The position numbers were made by a program, and so were the translations under genes. From Cavia porcellus (lineage: Eukaryota > Chordata > Mammalia > Rodentia > Caviidae): DNA of 64,000 bases. Under the pieces are notes generated by a model that saw nothing but the letters and a program-made list of their open reading frames with translations, was not told where the DNA came from and ran no database searches. Positions 59,689 through 64,000 of this stretch are shown here, piece by piece (positions within the stretch are counted from its first letter, which is position 1; every line of letters starts with the position of its first letter). The stretch spans positions 22,008,501 to 22,072,500 of the forward strand of contig NW_026947500.1 in assembly GCF_034190915.1 (NCBI RefSeq). Direction: 5' to 3'.

Positions 59689-61170
59689 TAGATTTTAAAA
59701 TTTAATTAACTTTCCATACTCTGTTACATTAAAACACATTGCTCGTACACTGTTTGAACCTTTTGCAAGATTTTGTAGTGCCATGTATGGTTTGTTTGGA
59801 AATTTTGGTTTCTTGAGTTATGGAGATCTCCCACGCACTGACATATTGTAGTGTGCAGCGTGAATCCTTACCAGATGCCACTGTCACCATCAACTGGATC
59901 AGTAGTGCCTTTAACTCTTAGAAAGCTGTCAGCTCATGTGGACAGACAATTTCTGTATAAGCACTCAAATATATCGTGAGCCACAAATTCTGTCATTTGT
60001 TTTTCTTTAGCTGGTAGGGTCATTTTGCTAGTTTTTTGGGCGGAACATACCAAATAGTTAAGTGTGAGTAACTGTCATTTGTCTAGCAGTCATTCTTTCA
60101 AATGGTTTCCATGAACTGTAAGTTTCCAGAGCTCACAAAGGGGTGGGAGTGCTTCTCTGCAGACAGCCATCATTTTGGGTCATGGAGCAGAAGTCTGAAG
60201 TTGTATGTACTGTATTTTTTACTGTGTAGATTTTTAAGTTTCTCAAGGATAGTAATTCAGCAAAGTCAGCAGCAGTTACACCGATTCATCAGAGGTTGTT
60301 AGTGACTCTGTCTGCTTTTCCTATAAGAGTGTGGCAGTGAGGAATAAATGAGAGGATGATGACGGCCGACTCCTGATCTTCCCGAGGCACAATAGCTTTA
60401 CCCACTGTTGCTCTTGCAGTCAATGTCAGTGTCACACAGGTGTCACAGGAAGAGCCATGAGTCTCACTGGTAGTTCAACACTTCAAATTTCTGTCTACCT
60501 GGGAGTATGGCCACATTGCACAAAAAATCTCCCATCCAGGGTATAGAAGACAAGCCAGGCCTAGAGGTTTTGCTGTAATTGCATTTCTCTTGGCAAGATA
60601 TTAATGGGTCATATCTACTTTTAAATCCTTTTTGTTTAGATTCTCAATGGCTTCAAACTGATGTTGCAATTAACTAGTCCCATTACAATGTCTGAAACTT
60701 CCTGTTGTCTGTTACAGAAGGTAAATTGTTAACATCTGTAAAGTCGAGAACAACAGCTTTCCTCCAATTTGCTTTTGTTTACAGTTTAGCTCACTTTCTC
60801 TGGAATAGATGTCCCTGTCCTATGAGTCACAGAACCCTTCCATGTGCATGTTTCTTCTTTTCCTGGTGTAACAGCTGTTGCTGTTGCATAAGAAAGTGAA
60901 TGTGTTAATTCTCCTTTCCACAGCCACCAGTCCATTCTTAAGTTTAAGAAAGTGTAAATAAATTTTAGTCTTTAAAATGTTAATAATTTTAAAATTAATG
61001 TATTAGGATATATGGATATAAAATATGCATTACATAAATCAAATCTTTTATACAGAGTAAAAAAATGTATGCACACCTCAGGAAAAGAAAAACTTGTGTA
61101 ACACACATGCTCCCCTCCTTAAACATCAGTAGCCTTTTATCTGTGGAGGATCCTAAAGAATGTTGTATTT
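59689..61170. other. FANCC intron, no gene seen
   Basis: Apparently unique intronic sequence after the last FANCC exon in the window. Confidence 0.5.
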
Positions 61171-61341
61171 CACAGAAAACCATTGCACTGCCGGCTCTTA
61201 GAGAAAAGATTGAAAATGCATGTGCAGCAATCAGTGGACGCTCTGCCCAGGGTTACCCTTGGCAGTTTGCCATACTGACAGATGTCAAGGAGCTACTGGC
61301 CACCACTTGGAGCACCTCTTCAAGCACCTCTTGTGATTGAG
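61171..61341 (+). other. Unassigned ORF behind an acceptor-like CAG
   Basis: An open frame continues across tgtatttcacag and reads KTIALPALREKIENACAAIS, then PWQFAILTDVKELLATTW, to a TGA at 61338-61340. It is not the next FANCC exon, which should begin KKISLPM. Joined to the preceding exon in the correct phase, the reading is a different frame that stops after about 34 codons. ATTAAA lies downstream near 61392. It could be a cryptic terminal exon, a retrocopy fragment, or chance; I cannot name it. Confidence 0.3.
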
Positions 61342-61634
61342 AGGCCAAAGATAATCTGTACTAATCTCATGATGTCTTAATGCATGTAGTATTAAAATAT
61401 TTACGCTTTTTTTGCCTGATGTGTATATACATTTTTGGTAGATGCTGTATAAAATATTTATATATAATATAAAAATATCTGAAATTCAGATAAAAATGTT
61501 TTTATTTAGAAAAGTTTTCAAAAGATTTTTTTAAAATGTTACTACAGAAAACCTCAGCAAAATACTGTTGTTTTGCTATATTCCACAATGGGAAATAATC
61601 AGATTTTTTAAATATATTGTTTACTTGTTTATTT

Positions 61635-61770
61635 GTTGCAGTACTGGGAATTGAACCCAGGGCCTCATACATGACTTTTTTATTTTTCAGTCTTGCTGAG
61701 TTACCTAGGCAAGCCACAAGTTTGTGACTCTCCTGCCTCAGCCTCCCAGTTAGCTGGAATTACAGCCTTA
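61635..61770 (-). repeat. Composite ID + B1 SINE
   Basis: ttgcagtactgggaattgaa cccagggcctc, then ctgcctcagcctcccagtta. Confidence 0.8.
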
Positions 61771-62245
61771 AATTACTGATTTTTTAAATGTGAAAGTAAT
61801 ATCATGTATAATCAATGATAACAAGGGCATAGTAGACAAAAGAATAAACCTAATCTCTGAAAATATGCATATTTACATCCTAAACATACTTATCTTTAAA
61901 ATTCTTTGAGGCAGTAAAAATATACAAGCATATTTTTATTGAGTGTCAGGGAAATAACATCAGATGGCAGGTAACTTTTGCGTGATTAGATTGCACACTT
62001 ACAACATGAAAGGGTAAAAGCTAATATGAAAAAGGTTTTGATCACAGAATCCCTAAGCTGGTCTATGTTCCTTTCAGGAGTCACATGGATCCCACTCAGA
62101 GAATGGTGATAGTTACTCTTTCTGCAGCATTTAAAACATGGTTTGTTTCTTCATGGGAATTTCACTGTAATTACCAGATTCTACTTAGTCTCAAAATTGA
62201 GATTCAAATCATTCATGTTTTTAAATTCAAGGTAGAGGACCAAGG
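61771..62245. other. FANCC intron, no gene seen
   Basis: No gene or repeat recognised. Confidence 0.5.
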
Positions 62246-62400
62246 GCCAGGTGTGGTGGTGCACACCTGTAATCCCAGCACTTGGGAGGCTGAGGCAGGA
62301 GGTTTGCCTATATAGTTCAAGGCCAGCCTGGGCTAAATAATGAACTCAAGACCAGCCTAAACTACACAACAAGACCCTGTCTCAATAAATTAAAATTAAA
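62246..62400 (+). repeat. B1-type SINE
   Basis: ccaggtgtggtggtgcacac ... doubled agaccagcctaaactac segment ... aagaccctgtctcaataaa. Confidence 0.92.
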
Positions 62401-62567
62401 ATCAAATAAGATGTTTTATTCAAAAAATTTATTATACATATTGATGGGCTACAGTGTAATGATCATTGATGGGCTTTTAAAAGTATTTACCAAGCCTTAA
62501 ATTTTGTTAAAAATATTACAGTTTTTTAAAAATAGTGTTAATATCATCTGATCTCTCAGCTGAGCAT

Positions 62568-62680
62568 GACTATCTCATAGCTTCAATACCAACAGACTGG
62601 GAGACAAAGCGTGGAGATTGAAAGTTCAAGTGTAGCCTGGGCAGCTTGGTTACGTAGTATGACTTGACTCAAAAATTTTT
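62568..62680 (+). repeat. Old B1-type SINE
   Basis: gagcatgactatctcatagc ... gtgtagcctgggcagcttgg; strongly diverged. Confidence 0.5.
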
Positions 62681-62784
62681 TTCCTTTTACTAATTCTTTA
62701 TTATTTAAATGCTTTTATAGAGAAATTGGAAAGTCATTACATATATGGACCCTTTATTATAAGGTGCGTTTTTACAAAAATAAC

Positions 62785-62990
62785 TTATGGCCAGGCATGG
62801 TAGACAGGCCTATATTCCAACCCTCTCAAAGGTTCAGACAAAAGGCTCACAGCTGCTAACCCAGCCTAGGCAATGTGGCAGTAGACTGCCACAAAGTAGA
62901 CAGCAAAGTAGACAGTAGGCAGTAGACAGCAAGACAAAGAAAGGGTGGAGGTGTAGCTCACTGTGAACTCCTGAAAAATGTAGCTACAAG
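62785..62990 (+). repeat. Diverged B1/ID SINE with small tandem expansion
   Basis: ggccaggcatggtagacagg at the start and tggaggtgtagctcactgtg near the end. Between them 62870-62935 repeats agtagacagcaa-like units. Confidence 0.6.
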
Positions 62991-63389
62991 ACCACTGTTA
63001 CATCTGAACACTGACATTAGTTTCTTGTTATCATTTCATTATCTGGTCAGGAATTAAATTCTGGTTGTCTTACAAGGCTGGTTTTGCAGTTACTTGTTCA
63101 AATAAGAGGGTCCTTGTTTCCCACTCCCAAGTAATAGAACATTTTATTTCAGCTGTCTCGAGTGTGGTTAAGGACGCAGGCACCACTAACCCACTGCAGT
63201 GCCCCTGTAGACTTAAGATGTTCCCTTAAGGATATACTCAATTTGTTTGCAGTTGGTGTATTTTACTATTTTCTGTTTTGGTTCTTTACCGTATACCATC
63301 CATATGCATCCTTTAGTACCATATTGCTTTAGTGGTAGTATAGAATAGAGCTAGTTCCCTTTACCTTCTGCCTCTTTTTTAATTTGGTG

Positions 63390-63429
63390 ATTGGGTGGGG
63401 TAACAGATATATCTGTTACCCCACCCAAT
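63390..63429. repeat. Perfect 40-bp palindrome
   Basis: The left arm attgggtggggtaacagata (63390-63409) is followed with no spacer by its exact reverse complement (63410-63429). It abuts an AT-rich tandem repeat. Confidence 0.95.
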
Positions 63430-63525
63430 ATATTATATTATATTATATTATATTTAATTATATTATATTACATTACATTACATTATATTATATATTATAT
63501 TATATTGTGTTATATTATGTTATAT
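63427..63525. repeat. AT-rich tandem repeat, tatta-like unit
   Basis: About 100 bp of imperfect five-base units (tatta with tatgt, catta and similar variants). Confidence 0.9.
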
Positions 63526-64000
63526 TGCTTGTTTTATCTCCCAAATAAACTTTGGAACCAATTTGGCTCCAGGGAAGCCTAATGTTCTTTGTGGGAAGAC
63601 TCATACTAAGGATATAGATTAATTTAGGGAGAACTGGTGTCTTTATGATCTTAAGATTTTCTCTACCTGTCCAAAAACATGTCTGTCATTCCATTTGCTC
63701 AGCCTTATTTTTGCAATTTTAAGGGCATTTCTGATATATTTTCCATGAATATATTTTAGACATTTCTTATTCTCAAGATTTTATTGTATTTTTGTTTTAA
63801 ATTTTCTGGTTTTTTAAAGTGGGTTATTCTTCTCTGTCTTCAAATGGATATCTATCATTGCGTTTGGAAATGGATAAGTTCAAAACTCTGGTGTTCTTAT
63901 ACATAATTCAGAGGAACTAGTTCCTTGTGGAATATTTCCATTTTTAATCTATAACTCTTTTAAAAAGTTAGAATGATGTTTTAGTATCATTTTATATGAA
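63526..64000. other. FANCC intron, possible old L1
   Basis: Antisense L1-like phrases may be present (atatgcatcctttagtacca just upstream, gaggtttttgcatct-like decay), but no firm call is possible. No gene is seen. Confidence 0.35.

Noticed and set aside
61171..61341. Next constitutive FANCC exon
   Set aside because: The expected protein starts KKISLPM after the split leucine codon; this sequence does not, and the in-phase reading stops early.
63427..63525. CRISPR-like or telomeric array
   Set aside because: It is a simple AT-rich microsatellite with no unique spacers.

Overview
This is nuclear DNA from a mammal, almost certainly a non-murid rodent. It carries many tRNA-derived ID-like SINEs with a tail reading about GATAAAAAGGAAAAAGAC(A)n, B1-type and B1+ID composite SINEs, L1 LINEs, and older MIR/L2 relics. 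The SINE tail is not the mouse/rat ID form. A squirrel-related or beaver-related lineage fits, but I cannot fix the species from sequence alone.

The only host gene I can support is FANCC (Fanconi anaemia core-complex subunit C) on the + strand. Three consecutive internal coding exons lie at 38960-39073, 39942-40006 and 58456-58620. Their splice sites and phases join correctly, and their lengths are 114, 65 and 165 nt. The rest of the window is intronic: about 39 kb upstream of the first exon, an 868-bp intron, an 18.4-kb intron, and 5.4 kb after the last exon. No first or last exon is visible.

The upstream intron is a dense retroelement landscape. A compact endogenous retrovirus (871-4867, minus strand) has two LTRs that read as identical over 341 bp, a 6-bp target-site duplication (TSD), and large internal deletions. 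Old L1 pieces follow. A 7.2-kb minus-strand L1 (9348-16580) sits inside an older plus-strand L1 and is flanked by a perfect 16-bp TSD. It carries four ID SINEs and several ORF breaks. A 2.8-kb plus-strand element (17085-19894, 16-bp TSD) has an intact L1-type ORF1 of 365 codons but no ORF2. A related minus-strand element (30323-34635, 16-bp TSD) also has ORF1 only, with a repeat-rich 5' region. These two behave like HAL1 ('half-L1') non-autonomous LINEs, and they share 3' sequence with the full-length L1 and with several 3'-end fragments.

From 40 to 51.5 kb the large FANCC intron is mostly decayed L1, including an L1 interrupted by a ~307-bp poly(A)-tailed retrocopy of an unidentified transcript (51012-51318). 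The 3' part holds SINEs, an unexplained ORF behind an acceptor-like CAG (61171), and a perfect 40-bp palindrome (63390-63429) abutting an AT-rich pentanucleotide-like repeat.

No rRNA, functional tRNA gene, CRISPR array, or bacterial-type operon is present.
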